Origin: Torymus aiolomorphi | Lineage: Eukaryota > Arthropoda > Insecta > Hymenoptera > Torymidae | Assembly: GCA_036365515.1 (NCBI GenBank) | Contig: CM070873.1 | Coordinates: 77,476,029 to 77,540,028, forward strand | Direction: 5' to 3' | DNA length: 64,000 nucleotides | Part shown: one piece after another, positions 10,914 through 22,480 of the stretch | Layout: each line of letters begins with the position of its first letter | Position numbering within the stretch: position 1 is the first letter of the stretch | The notes under the pieces: model-generated | Told to the model about the DNA's origin: nothing | Databases searched by the model: none | What the model saw: the letters and a program-made list of their open reading frames with translations, nothing else | Translations under genes and position numbers: made by a program

Positions 10914-13909
10914 GAGTGTTACAACACAACATAAACCACTGCGAGGCGGCACATGATCTGTTGACCCAAACGGTCAGAGAGATGAAGATAGACGTGGCCA
11001 TTATCGCTGATCCGTACATAAGGCTAAACACGCAGGCATGGGTGACAGACACTACTGGCAAGGCTGTCATCTGGTCCTGCAACAACCGGTCGTTCGAAGA
11101 TCAGCCGGATACCAAGCATAGTGGCTTTGTGAGGGCAAAGCTCGGAAACGTGAATTTCTATAGCGTCTATGCTCCTCCCAGCTTAAATATCAGCGAATTT
11201 ACGGACCTACTTGACAGACTGGTCGAGGATGCCAAGGAACACTCCCCCTGTGCCATAGCGGGAGATTTTAACGCCTGGGCAGTCGAATGAGGCAGCAAGA
11301 AAACGAACGATAGAGGAACCGAGCTTCTACTGGCAATGGCATGCTTGGACTTGACCCTTCTGAACACCGGGACCCTGCCCACCTTCGAGAGGGACACTGG
11401 AAGCTCGATAATCGACCTGACTCTGGTCAGCCCTAGCTTGGCAAGAGTAGGAACGACTGGACGGTGCACGACATGCTCAACACGAGCGGCCATCGGCTCA
11501 TCAGCTGGTCAGTGCTGAGCAGAAAAGCCAAAAAGGGACCCCCATCTAAGAGGGCGACCTTCAGAGGATGGAATGCGAACAAATTTGATGTGGAACTGTT
11601 CCAAGAAGCATTCAATAGCGAACCTATTGCTGCCAACAGCGCGCAAGAGGAGGTAGAAGAAGCAATGCGCAGAGTTTCCTTTGCATGTGACGCCACGATG
11701 CAACGAAAGCGCCCCCACAACGACCATCAGCCCATGTACTGGTGGAACGATGATATTGCCAAAAGTCGACAGGAAAGCATCCGTGCAAGAAGAAAAGCAA
11801 CGCGAGCCAGAAAAAAATCAAACTACAGAGATCTCCAGGAATCTTACAAAGCAGCACGACTTAAACTGGTCAAATTAATCAATAGTAGCAAGGCAAATTG
11901 CTGGAAAGAGCTGGTTGATGAAGTAGAAAGCGACCCATGGGGTAGACCATACAAAGTGATGATGAAAAGAGTGAAACCACAGCCACTGTCTTCACCCACA
12001 TGCCCGGTCCTGCTGGAGAAGATTGTCACAAACCTCTTCCCACAGCAACCGGACCTGCAGATCGGTGACCTTAACACGGAGGAACCAATACCACCGATAA
12101 CACTGGAAGAGCTGAAGATTACGTGCTCTAGACTGGGAAACAAGAAGGCCCCTGGACCGGATGGCATCCCGAACATTGCCTTAAAAAAGGCAATAAGTAT
12201 AGCACCAGATATGTTTCTTCACATGTACAACAGATGCCTACTAGAAGGTTACTTTCCTGCCAAATGGAAAACGCAGGGCTGGTCCTTCTCCTAAAAGAAA
12301 CAAGCCGCCCGACGAACCATCAGCATATCGTCCCCTCTGCATGCTCGACTCGGCGGGGAAGATCCTCGAACGGATCATGTACACGAGAATTGAAGCTATA
12401 GCCGAAAAGCACCTGTCAGACAGACAGTATGGATTTCGAAAAGGAAGGTCAACCGTAGACGCGATTAACCTAGTAGTTAACATCGCGAAGGATGCGATCT
12501 CAGGGACTAGACGGAAAAATGGTGAGAAGCAATACTGCGCAGTAGTGACGCTGGACATCCAGAACGCGTTCAACTCTGCGAGGTGGGACCGAATCATGGA
12601 AGCACTCGACCAGTTCGGTACTCCAAAGTACCTTAAAAAATTAATAGCTAGCTACGTCACGGACAGAATCCTGCAGTATGACACAGACGATTGACTTAAA
12701 GTGTATAGAGTCACTGGAGGAGTGCCGCAAGGCTCGGTACTGGGGCCGCTTTTATGGATCATCATGTACAACGGCCTACTTAAGCTGACGATCCCAAGGA
12801 TGGTAACGCCCGTTACATTTGCAGATGATGCTCTTGTAATTGTAGGCAAGCACCTCGAGGATATTAAAAATCTGTTCAACGTGACATTCAGCAAGTATGC
12901 TGGATGGATGAACGAATCAGGACTCAAGATGGCTAAGCATAAGACAGAAATTACGCTTATAACAAGCAGGAAGACATGCGAAACAATCACACTACAAGTC
13001 GGTGAACACGAAATTGAGTCAAAACCATCTATCGGCTACCTAGGGGTAATGATAGATGCGCGTCTCAACTTCAAGGATCAAGTCGAGAATGCCAGCTCTA
13101 AAGCCGCAGCAGTTGGAGGAGCGCTTTCCCGCCTCATGCTAAATGTCGGTGGGCCCAAACCAAGAAGATGAGCTCTCCTAGCGTCAGTGGTTACATCAAT
13201 ACTGACCTATGGTATTGCCATTTGGGCAAGTGCGTTACAGCTGCAGGAGTGCCAAAGAAGGATATACTCAGTAGGCCGGCAAATGGCGCTGAGAGTTTCC
13301 AGTGCGTTTAGGACCGTCTCCAGAGACGCTGCACACGTAATCTCAGGGCTACTACCAATCGAGATCCTGGCTGAGGAGCAGAGGAGGATATATCAGCACA
13401 GAAGCCAAAGGCAGTCAGATGCAGATGACTGTAGGAAAAGAGAAAGACAGAAAAGTCTTCAACGCTGGCAGGCACAGTGGGACAGCTCCGAAAAGGGTAG
13501 ATGGACCCACGAGCTCGTCCCGCGGATAGCGGAATGGCTAAGCCGGAAACATGGAGATCCAAGCTACTACCTGACGCAGATGCTGACTGGACATGGATGT
13601 TTTCGAGAATACTTGCACAAGTACAAGCACGAGGACTCTCCAGAATGCTCAACATGTCACGGACTAGAGGAGGACGCAAGTCATGTGTTTTTCTCATGTC
13701 CCAGATTTAACATACAAAGACGAAAGCTCGAAAGAACACTTGTGACGGCGATCACGCCAGAGAACCTCGTTCGACAGATGCTTGCATCAGAGAAGGCATG
13801 GATTGCTGCAACGGACTTCGCCAGGGAAGTCATCGAAGAGCTACGGAAAGAAGAGAAGAAGAGAAGAGAACAGCGAATGATAGATGCGGGGCGCCAGGCT
13901 ATAGAATAG
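10910..13909 (+). pseudogene. ORF2 (endonuclease-reverse transcriptase) of the R1-clade element, broken
   Basis: Domains in order: AP endonuclease, opening with LQHNINHCEAAHDLL and IDVAIIADPY and containing the catalytic-region motif GDFNAW (about 11,265); RT with APGPDGIPN (12,148), QYGFRKGRSTVDA (about 12,428), TLDIQNAFNSARW, GVPQGSVLGPLLW (about 12,720), and the FADD active site (12,818-12,829); then a C-terminal zinc motif in HEDSPECSTCHGLEEDASHV (Cys-Cys-His-Cys, about 13,640-13,690). In-frame TGA codons stand at 11,288, 12,692 and 13,169, and frame changes occur near 11,445 and 12,275. At 11,288 the stop replaces the Trp expected after DFNAWAVE, and at 13,169 it probably replaces Arg (CGA to TGA). 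The palm Asp pair is intact but the protein cannot be made whole. I do not see an RNase H domain, as is usual for R1. Confidence 0.92.
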
Positions 13910-14327
13910 TAGGCTTTCTTTCTTCATGCAGGTGACCGGACAATGCAGTAAGAAGAAGACGGCTGGACGGTGCAGCAAGAAGAAGACGATAACCAAGAGG
14001 AAGAGAAGAAGGCAACCTATCCTGAACCTCCAACCAACTAACATCAGTTGGGGGATGTAGGGAATGACAGCAAGAAGGAAGAGCAAATTAGCTAATGCCT
14101 CCCCCGCGAAGTAATACCTAGAGGCAGTTCCGCGGGGGTTTCGTTTAGGCGTACGGAAGACAAAGAGGTTGGAGTTTAGTGGGTAGGGGTCCTCCACAGC
14201 GGGATCTGGTCCATCCATCTGACCAGACAACTTAGACCATCAACTTGGCGACCCCACACACGGGGAGCTCCGAGCAGCTCTTGACATGGTGCGTAAAAAG
14301 CATTCTCCACCTCTTCGGAAAAAAAAA
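13910..14327 (+). promoter_or_regulatory. 3' UTR of R1-clade element with GC hairpin and A-tail
   Basis: A perfect CCCCCGCG / CGCGGGGG stem sits at 14,101-14,138. It is followed by GTTTAGTGGGTAGGGGTCC (about 14,174-14,192), a string I recall as conserved near the 3' ends of R1-clade elements, and finally an A9 run. In this clade the 3' UTR is the part recognised by the RT for target-primed reverse transcription; its role here is inferred. Confidence 0.65.
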
Positions 14328-14940
14328 CATACACACACACGCACACACACACACGCGCATGTACGCACGCACGCACGCATTCGCACATACACACACGCAC
14401 GCACGCATACACACCCACATCCACTCCCACACACACGGACGCACGCACACATACACACCCACATCCACACCCACACACGCACGCACGCATGCACGCACAC
14501 ACGCACGCATGCACACACGCACGCACGCATCCACACCCATACACACATACACACATGCTTACGCACGCACGCACTCACACATACACACGCACGCACGCGC
14601 ACACATATGCACGCATGCATACAGACCCACACCCCCACACACACACTCGCGCATGCACGCACGCACACACATACACACACACGCACACACACACACGCGC
14701 ATGCACACCCACATCCACACACACACACACACGCACGCACGCACGCACGTACGCATACACACCCACATCCACACCCACACACACACACATACATACACGC
14801 TTACGCACTCACACATACACACGCACGCACGCACGCACATATGCACGCATGCATACACACCCACACCCACACACACACTCACGCATGCGCGCACGCACAC
14901 ATATACACACACGCACGCGCGCGCGCGCGCGCGCGCACAC
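14328..14940. repeat. ACGC/ACAC microsatellite, downstream of retrotransposon
   Basis: Continuation of the microsatellite at 8,809-9,095, with the same tetranucleotide mix. It ends in a pure GC dinucleotide run (about 14,915-14,936). It is nearly twice the length of the upstream half. The ORFs in it are artefacts. Confidence 0.85.
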
Positions 14941-15936
14941 CGTTATACCCGTTTGATTTCAAAATGTCCTATAAAACATTTCTAACACGTTTTCTCGATT
15001 TGCAAGATTCCCGCGGGTATCCCAGATAAATATCAGTAAGAAATCAATAAGGAATGTATAAAACTGATAAGAGCAAAAGAATCTATACAAACTTAAGCAT
15101 CGCATGCGAATTTACTTGTGTATAAGTAGGGAAATATTTAAAAAAGTTTTTTACAATTTTTACTATTGAATGCCGCATGAAATCTCGATTTTTCTACTTA
15201 TTGTAGCAAACTTCACTCTTAATTATTCCAACTTTCCCTTCATTTCCCCGGACTAAATTTTTTTTTAATTTCATATTTTGACAAGCTCTATACAATAGCA
15301 TTGGTTTTGTACACCTCCTACATTCCTCTATTAACTACGTATCCGTGGGCATCCTCCAAATTATGTATTTATTTACATTTACTTGAATTGCTATTCAATT
15401 TGTTGAACACACACCCACACGACTTGTCTTTTAGTACCAACGTACCAAATTACATAGACCAATACTTTTGAAGCTTTGAAAGATAAATTGTAATAGTGCA
15501 ATAGAGCAGAAGCAGTAGAAATATATCATTATAGTCAGACGGATTTACGAAATAGTGCATTTTACATATCATGAATATATTTCAACTGTAAATTATAAAA
15601 CATCATAAAAAGCGAATTCCATTTAAAATTTAACGTTGATTCATATACACATATTTTAGGAGAATGCACTATTCTACTCACTAACGCTTTTGCATGCAAT
15701 ATAACTATGAAGAAAAAATTATCAATGTGATACTGTAATTATTGGCATGTCGATGAAAATATTTCATTAATGTCTCATATAACTTTATTAAAATTCTTGA
15801 CATTTATAAATTATCGCAAAGGGCAGCATGTTCAGCTGAATATTCGATACTAAGGCAGATAATGAGTGGAGCGTTATTGATCCGGCAGAGTAAAAAGGTC
15901 ATGCAATAAAAAAATGCCATGAAAAGCAATGTGAAG
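14941..15936. other. Non-coding, nothing recognised
   Basis: AT-rich sequence without recognisable genes or long repeats. Confidence 0.5.
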
Positions 15937-16039
<103 letters not shown>

Positions 16040-16099
16040 CACGCAGCATCATATGAAAATAAGTAGCAAGAACAATCTGCAGTTGATATTGTTTTCAAT

Positions 16100-16560
16100 A
16101 TCAAGGATTAACGCTTCGGCGGCCATACGCGCGAGATATCGATTAATGCGCGCGTGCAGGGGGCAGGCGGCGCCGTGGAAATCCCTTAACGCACCCTGTG
16201 CGGCAACTAGTGAGCTATCTAACAGCGCGATCGCGTATACTAATCTTATTTTCATATAAATTTATCCCTCATCCCCCGTAACGCACGCCACGCGAGCCCG
16301 CGTATCGCGACGGGGCTCCCCCGCCCCCTCGCCGCATTAGCATTACTATCAGTTTAGAGGCTCGCTGGGGAGTGCCGACGACGCGGTGTGCATATACGCA
16401 CCAGCGCGTGTGGGTGTACGCGCGTGCGTCCCCGCCTTGGGAGCTAGCGCGCGGTATCAATTAATCGTAAGTATATAACGCGCTCGCGCGTTAAATCACG
16501 CCCGCGGATCCGATCTTGCGCGAGCGAGAAATCCTAGGAGCCGAGTAATTTTGGTGTTTA
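16100..16560. other. GC/CpG-rich island of unknown role
   Basis: An abrupt change to a CpG-dense composition (many GCGC, CGCG and CGCGCG strings) against an otherwise AT-rich background. No ORF with a recognisable product. It could be an unmethylated promoter or 5' exon region of a gene not otherwise visible, or old GC-rich repeat. The bounds are approximate. Confidence 0.35.
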
Positions 16561-16996
16561 TGAGCGTGCTCAGGGGATGGAGACCTTCTCCCCGAGGGAG
16601 ATCCCCGGATCAATATTTTTCAGAAATATTTCAACTACGAATTTTAAAATGGCTACAACGGTAATTAAAATAAGTACAAGTATAATAAGGCTAATTTATA
16701 CTGCAGTAATGAATATATTACGCCTACACTTTTGTGCGATTCTTATTTTCATTCCTGTTTTAAACCTGCCAGTGAAACTTATTATCTGCTTTTCATTGTA
16801 TTATTATGGAAATACAAAATAATAAAATCTGCCAATCTACTAAAATTAAAAAACAAATCTGAATTGAATTTCAATCTGAATTTCAATAATCATTGAAATA
16901 TCTTTAAAATAATGAAAATATAAATTGTTTATTTTTTAAACTTGTTTAAAGGCGTGAAAGTTTTTTCTAATTACGGAAATCACAGGGTATTTTTCA

Positions 16997-17207
16997 GAGA
17001 TGATCACTACTCGGGAGAGCCTTATTGTTACCATTGCTAAAACGTTACACCGCCAATAGTAATTATTGTGTAACAATATATTTCTAACCAAAATAAATCC
17101 ATTATTAGTGGTTCTTGCTATATGTACATGTATGTACGTATTGCATGTAATTTCCGGGTTAGCTCAGTCTAATATCTGTGGCTTCCAGGAATAACGACCT
17201 AACCCAC
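16997..17207. repeat. Short dispersed repeat with conserved ends (copy 1)
   Basis: It begins with CTACTCGGGAGAGCCTTATT (17,008 on) and ends with TGGCTTCCAGGAATAACGAC (about 17,180-17,203). The first string recurs at about 20,043-20,062 and, with one change, at 38,447-38,466. The complement of the second recurs at about 19,412-19,432, where it sits just upstream of the kinase pseudogene on the minus strand. The ~210-bp interval between them is not seen elsewhere in the window. Possibly a SINE or MITE family. I found no open frame and no clear terminal inverted repeat. Confidence 0.45.
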
Positions 17208-17688
17208 TTGTACGTGTTTTCGAGAAATCGACGTTTTAAAATTTCTATCATGACACTTCATATGTAAGATCGAAATGCGCGAGATGAGTCATAACAATGT
17301 AGACGTTTACAAAGGTACCGAATATCTTTCGAACCCCCCTATCAGCTGCTAGAATACATTTATTTGTATAAACAAACAAAACAATGTAGTTCATTCGTTA
17401 TCCGGCAATCAAAACTGTTATGTTACCTTCTATTATCTGTTGCCTTTGATATTTGTTGCTATAAAAATAGGTATGTCATAATCTATTTATTGTATAGTAT
17501 TAACTTCAAAACGGTGCTTTTAATTAAATATAAACATTCAGTTAAGCGGTTTTTTCGGGCACAGGTGCAGTTAACTGGTTATGCACTTAGCTGATATTTT
17601 CTCTTTGAACACGTTTCAGATTTTCTGACCAGGTCTACATGAAAAGGGTAGTTAGAAGGTATAAATTCCGATGCTAACTCAGTTTTGA
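17208..17688. other. Non-coding, nothing recognised
   Basis: AT-rich. The 76-codon ORF here (17,364-17,594) has no recognisable motif. Confidence 0.45.
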
Positions 17689-17955
17689 CCCTCAAGGGGG
17701 TTTATCACCTACGTAGCGTTCTACTTAAACACCGTCATCGGCTGCCTGGACCACCTGGACCTCACGAATAATGATTTTTTACACCAAGACACAAAAAACT
17801 ACGGAGCGTACTACCTAGACACCTTCATCGGCTGCTCGGACCACCTAGACCTCACGAATAATGATTTTTTACACCTAGACGCAAAAAGCTACGGAGCGCA
17901 CTACCTAGACATCGTCATCGGCTACTTGGATAACCTGGACCTCACAGACAGTTGA
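17689..17955 (+). repeat. Three 90-bp tandem units in one open frame, leucine-rich-repeat-like
   Basis: A 90-bp unit occurs twice in full and once in part (third copy ~55 bp). Because 90 is divisible by three, one frame stays open for 88 codons between a TGA at 17,686 and a TGA at 17,953. It has no ATG. Each unit encodes a segment such as LDHLDLTNNDFLHLD, which matches the LxxLxLxxNxL leucine-rich-repeat consensus, followed by a spacer of about 15 residues. Such a 30-residue period is at the long end for leucine-rich repeats. It could be an exon fragment of a leucine-rich-repeat protein or a chance frame in a tandem repeat. Confidence 0.4.
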
Positions 17956-18227
17956 TAGATAAACTCTATTGGTTGGGTTATTTTCTACCAGTGTGAGTTT
18001 GTTAATTTCAATTATAATTTTTCATATCGAGTTTTATCGACTTATATCGACTTATATAGATTTTATCGCATTTTATCAAGTTCTAATGCAGAAAATGGAT
18101 TAAGATTCACCATTTAAGTCGAAAAGAAATCTTATCAACTTCTATCACCTTTTTCTAACATGGAGATAACTATATAAGTTACTTCTTTCTATAAGTATTA
18201 TTAAAAAATAATCTGCAAGGTTATGTT

Positions 18228-19420
18228 TTACATTTTTGTAATGCATTTGAAGAGATCTACAAATATACTGGCTCTTGGACGGTCTGACGGTTCTCGATCA
18301 AAACATAAATTAATTATGTTATGTAATACTACTGGTAAATTATCTAAACTTGGTTTTTCATCAGACTGTAATAATTCTTCGTAGGCTCTCCATGTCCCCT
18401 GGAATACTTCTCCATACATTCTTTACATTATAAAGTTCAACCAAAACGCAAGCAAGGGCCCAAACATCTGAATTTTGTGTAGATTGTTCCATATTGATTA
18501 ATATTTTCGGAGCCACGTAGTAAGGGGTCCCACGTACATTACAACCAATGATTATTTGAAGTGTTGATGGCATTGTTTCAATCGAACTGAGCCCTAATTA
18601 AATCATACAGTTTTGTGCAAAAACTTTTATTCACTAGAATATTCTCTGGTTTTATATCTTTGTGGATAACAGGTGGATTTCTCTGATGTAAGAAAGCTAT
18701 AGCTTAACTTATTTGTAAGCCAATAAAATGCTTGGATTCATTGGTGATCACATAATTTTCTTATTGTTGTCCAAATAAAAGATTTCTAATATTTTTCCCC
18801 TCAAAAAGTTCCATCACAATATATACATACATGCTTCCTATAGCGACAGCCATAATTGATATTACGTTTGGATGTCTTAGTTCATTTATTATCTTAATTT
18901 CTCTTAAAGCGATGGGAACCTCAAAATCAACCCAATTTCATTATTTAATTAATAAACATTCGAACGTTTATTTGGAAAAGCAATTCTTTCAGGCGCTCGG
19001 TGTATGTAAATACTATGCTCAGATTTTTTTTGTGCAATTCTATCAGCATTTCCATGAGATAAACACTTTTTAAAACTGGCAAAATTCGAAGTATACAGCT
19101 CCCTACTTATCGGCATTGCGGCTTTTATTTAATTAAATAAATTCTGAGTCAATTTTTGGAAAAACAGCTCTTTCAGGCGCTCCGTATATGTAAATACTAT
19201 ACTCAATTTTTTTGTTAGTAATTCTATTATTATTTGCAAAAGAAATATACATTCTAAAATTGGTTGGTAAGTACACATTACCTTAATATATACTTATTTG
19301 TACTACTAAGATCTAAGCGCTTCATAGCTACATTTGTTCCTAACCAAGTAGCTTTTTTAACACAGCCAAAAGCTCCTCGACCCAGAACAGAACTAGAAAT
19401 AGTTAATTCTTTAGGTCGTT
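18228..19420 (-). pseudogene. Protein kinase pseudogene (TKL/RIP-like?)
   Basis: Reading the minus strand from 19,420: LGRGAFG (Gly-rich loop, ~19,380) and VAMK (catalytic Lys, ~19,330); then about 370 bp that do not fit a kinase; then ALREIKIINELRHPNV (~18,900, C-helix Glu), VYIVMELFEG (hinge), VIHKDIKPENILV (~18,670, catalytic loop with HKD in place of HRD), GTPYYVAPK (APE motif changed to APK), SDVWALACVLVELY, and finally CFDREPSDRPRA (~18,285). At least three stops and frame changes separate these pieces, and the DFG motif is not recognisable (a YDL-type remnant). The order is right and nearly the whole domain is present. The ~370-bp non-kinase block holds two diverged copies of a ~115-bp sequence (AGGCGCTC[CG]GT as landmark at ~18,990 and ~19,170), either an intron or an insertion. 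The gene is dead; its parent family is uncertain. Confidence 0.75.
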
Positions 19421-19479
19421 ATTCCTGGAAGCCACAGATATGCTCTAACAACGAGATCAATAATACTTTTCATTTAAGT

Positions 19480-20757
19480 TTTTGTTATAAACTGTAAAAC
19501 TTTGGTATTGATTTTTTTATTTTTGTTTTTTTTTTTTGATAAACAAATAGTTTATACCTTTTTCCCCTTCATTTTTATGAATTTCTATTAAAGAACTATA
19601 TTTAATATCACTTAGTGCAAGTCTTTTTAACATTTCCTTTGAAAATATAATTTAATTCTGTTAAAAATTGTAAATTATAATTAATTGTTTCTTTTTGGTG
19701 CAATTCGAAATAACAATTATACAACGTCTTTCTATAATCAAATAAATTTCTTTGATAATTCAGTGTACATATAATCTTTTGTAAAACTATTACGTCGTAT
19801 ACTGCGTCATAAAAAAACCCTGACCTTCAGACTCTAAGAAATCATTAGCCAATGTTTCTAATTTGAATTGATCAGGCCATTTTCTTTCTGGAAGCATTTT
19901 TTAACCATTATCAAAGTATCGGAAACCCCCGCTATCACACAAAAATCATATTGCATATTTTCATGAATAATATCACGTAACAACCGAGGTGTATCAAAAT
20001 TAGCATTATGTGCTACTAGTAAACAATTTTTTAAGCACGACCGCTACTCGGGAGAGCCTTATTTTTTTAGCAAGTGAATCTAAAAATTGGTTAAACGATC
20101 TTAACGCATTAACAAGAGTAAAAGTTTCCAGTTCTTTGTCTCGAAGATATAACTTTCCGTTTATGTGGCATAATCCCGTGGCTTTACTAGCACCGACAGA
20201 AATTTACTTTACGGATCGTATATAAATATTAAAAACTTTATCCTTACAGACGCCCGCAATTTGTAAAATATCGGCATCCTTCGCGAATCCTGTAGTCTCC
20301 AGATCGAAATAAACAATACTACTTTCTACGCTGCACTTTTCTCCGCTGTCTTCACTAATCTTATTTTTTATTGCTTCGTCGATTCCACAATTACTTTTAT
20401 ACATAGTACCTTCAGCCTTCTCCGTGACTTTTCTTAGATTTTCTCTATTTTTTTTAAACAATTCTCCTTAACTTCTTTTTCCTAGATCTATCATTTAATG
20501 TTCTTTTATACCGCTTATGATCGGACGTAAGCGCATATTTCGCCGTATGAGATCCCCGTGACAGATGCAATTTTGTCTGAATATTTAAAATGGTTGCTTC
20601 TCCATCATTTTTAACACAGACACTATTAGCTACCCTAAAATCGCATGTAGCACTTCGAGTAAGGTATTTATTTTTGTGAGCTTTATGAGCTACAATATTA
20701 TTAAAGCTCTCGTTCGCTTGACTAGATGAAGCCATGGGAAATTTATGTGCATTTGCT
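19480..20757 (-). pseudogene. C-terminal half of Mutator-like transposase with DEDDh exonuclease domain
   Basis: Continues the transposase at 25,739-26,480 on the other side of a 5-kb insertion. The minus strand from ~20,757 reads SSSQANESFNNIVA (the E-S-F-N block where the third catalytic acid of Mutator transposases lies), then a Lys/Arg-rich linker. It then reads IVYFDLETTGFAKDADILQI (~20,300), the DxE exonuclease I motif. In other frames follow VSVGASKATGLCHING-like text, a HNANFDTPRLL motif (~19,990, exonuclease II) and a YDAVYDV segment (~19,805, exonuclease III region). These are the three motifs of the DEDDh/TREX/DnaQ fold. A stop at 20,204, later frame changes and a 20,036-20,063 copy of the short dispersed repeat (see 16,997) disrupt it. 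A DEDDh exonuclease joined to a DDE transposase suggests end-processing during transposition (inference). Confidence 0.7.
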
Positions 20758-20919
20758 ATGACATACAGATTTGGATCAATCGACGATCGAGTTTTCGTTT
20801 TTTGCCTTAAATAAGAATATGGACATAAAATAATGCAGCAACCATTTTTTCTACTAATTTTTTCTACTTTATTAAGGATTAAAAGTTAAAAATCGATATA
20901 TCTTTAAAGATGTTTGTTT

Positions 20920-22480
20920 TGCATGCCAAAATTTTGTATGTATTCCTAAATTGGACCATTAGCAACCATTTCCAATTTGTTTCATCGAAATACATGTTTC
21001 GGAAAGTACTTTAATAAGGCGTTTTCGGTTCCGGTCAGTATTACACTTATAACGAAACAAAAATTTTGTGTTTTGCACGCCTAATTTTTTATGGATATGA
21101 TTACGAATGCAGTGGCAAGGATACTCATAAGTTCCTGGGCGAAACGATGTTTTGGAACATATAAATAATTAATAAATCGCAACCTAACCTATAGGTTATT
21201 GTTAATTTATATGCTATTTTATTATAAATCTGCGTTTTGCATGCCTAAATGTTGAATCCATTATTCAATTTGACCTTTACCATACATTCCCATATGGTTT
21301 CATCGAAATACATGTTTCGGAAGCTACTTTAATAAGGCGTTTTCGCTTCCAATCGATACGTGATCTCTACATATCTTATTGAATCAAAATTTTGAGTTTT
21401 GCACGCCAAAATTTTGTATATATTCTAAATTGGACCTATAGCAAGCATTTCCAATTTGTTTCACCGAAATACATGTTTCAGAAGCTACTTTAATAAGGCG
21501 TTTTCGTTTCCGGTCAGTACTACACTTATAAAAAAACAAAAACTTTGCGTTTTGCACGCCCAATTTTTTATTGATATGATTACGAATGCATTGGCAAGCA
21601 CACTTATAAGTTCCTGGGCTTAACGATGTTTCGGAACATATAAATAATTAATAAAAGCGCAACCTAACCTATAGGTTATTGTTCATTTATATGCTATTTT
21701 ATTATAAATCTGCGTTTTGCACGTCTAAATGTTGAATCTATTATTCAATTTGACCTTTACAATACATTTCCATGAGGTTTCATCGAAATATATGTTTCGG
21801 AAGCTACTTTAATAAGGCGTTTTCGCTTCCAATCGATACGTGATTTCTACATATCTTATTGAATCAAAATTTTGAGTTTTGCACGCCAAAATTTTTTATA
21901 TATTATTAAATTGGACCTATAGCAAGTATTTCCAATTTGTTTCATCGAAATACATGTTTCGGAAACTACTTAAATAAGGCCTGTTCCGGACGGTCAGCAC
22001 TACACTTATTACAAAACAAAAATTTTGCGTTTTGCACGCCTAATTTTTTATGGATATGATTAAAAATGCATTAGCAAGAACACTCATAAGTTCCTGGGCG
22101 AAACGATGTTTCGGAACATATAAATAATTAATAAATCACAACCTAACCTATAGGTTATTCTTCACTTATATGCTATTTTATTATAAATCTGCGTTTTGCA
22201 CGCCTAAATGTTGAATATATTATTCAATTTGACCTCTAGCAAACATTTCCGATAGGTTTCATCGAAATCCATTTTTCGGAAGATACTTTAATAAGGCGTT
22301 TTCACTTGAAATCGATACGCGATTTCTACATCTCTTATCGAGTCAAAATTTTCAGTTTTGCACGCCAAAATTTTGTATATATTACTAAATTGGACCTATA
22401 GCAAGCATTTCCAATTTGTTTCATGGAAATATATGTTTCGGAAAGTACTTTAATAAAGCATTTTTTGTTCTGATTAGTTC
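20920..22480 (+). repeat. Left satellite array, ~478-bp units, about 3.3 copies
   Basis: The phrase TTTTGCACGCCAAAATTTT recurs at about 20,922, 21,397, 21,876 and 22,353. Each unit has two sub-units with CGAAATACATGTTTCGGAA and AATAAGGCGTTTTCG, plus GTTCCTGGGCGAAACGATG and CCTAACCTATAGGTTATTGTT. So each ~478-bp unit contains an internal, diverged duplication around the CATGTTTCGGAA motif. No ORF of note. Confidence 0.85.

Larger units (their letters stand above)
9096..14327 (+). mobile_element. Full-length R1-clade non-LTR retrotransposon, Waldo/Mino-like, inserted in ACGC microsatellite
   Basis: The element has a ~150-bp 5' UTR (with CCTCCCTAGGTGGCGGATAG), ORF1 with zinc knuckles, an overlapping ORF2 with AP endonuclease, RT and a C-terminal CCHC motif, a ~410-bp 3' UTR, and an A9 tail at about 14,319-14,327. 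Both ends pass directly into ACGC/ACAC microsatellite. From memory, the R1-clade families Waldo and Mino insert specifically into ACAY or AC repeats, which fits this position. ORF1 has at least one stop and two frameshifts, and ORF2 has three in-frame stops and two frameshifts, so this copy is dead. Base composition is much more GC-rich than the flanks. Confidence 0.9.

Noticed and set aside
14245..15029. Overlapping ~250-codon frames (Thr/His-rich) and minus-strand Cys/Val-rich frames
   Set aside because: Products of the ACGC/ACAC microsatellite; present in all frames and on both strands.
17000..17030. CTACTCGGGAG as 7SL/Alu-type SINE signature
   Set aside because: The string resembles a vertebrate Alu segment by chance; flanks do not match a 7SL RNA and no A-tail follows.
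18831..19497. Plus-strand frames of 77-80 codons over the kinase region
   Set aside because: They are antisense shadows of the minus-strand kinase pseudogene.
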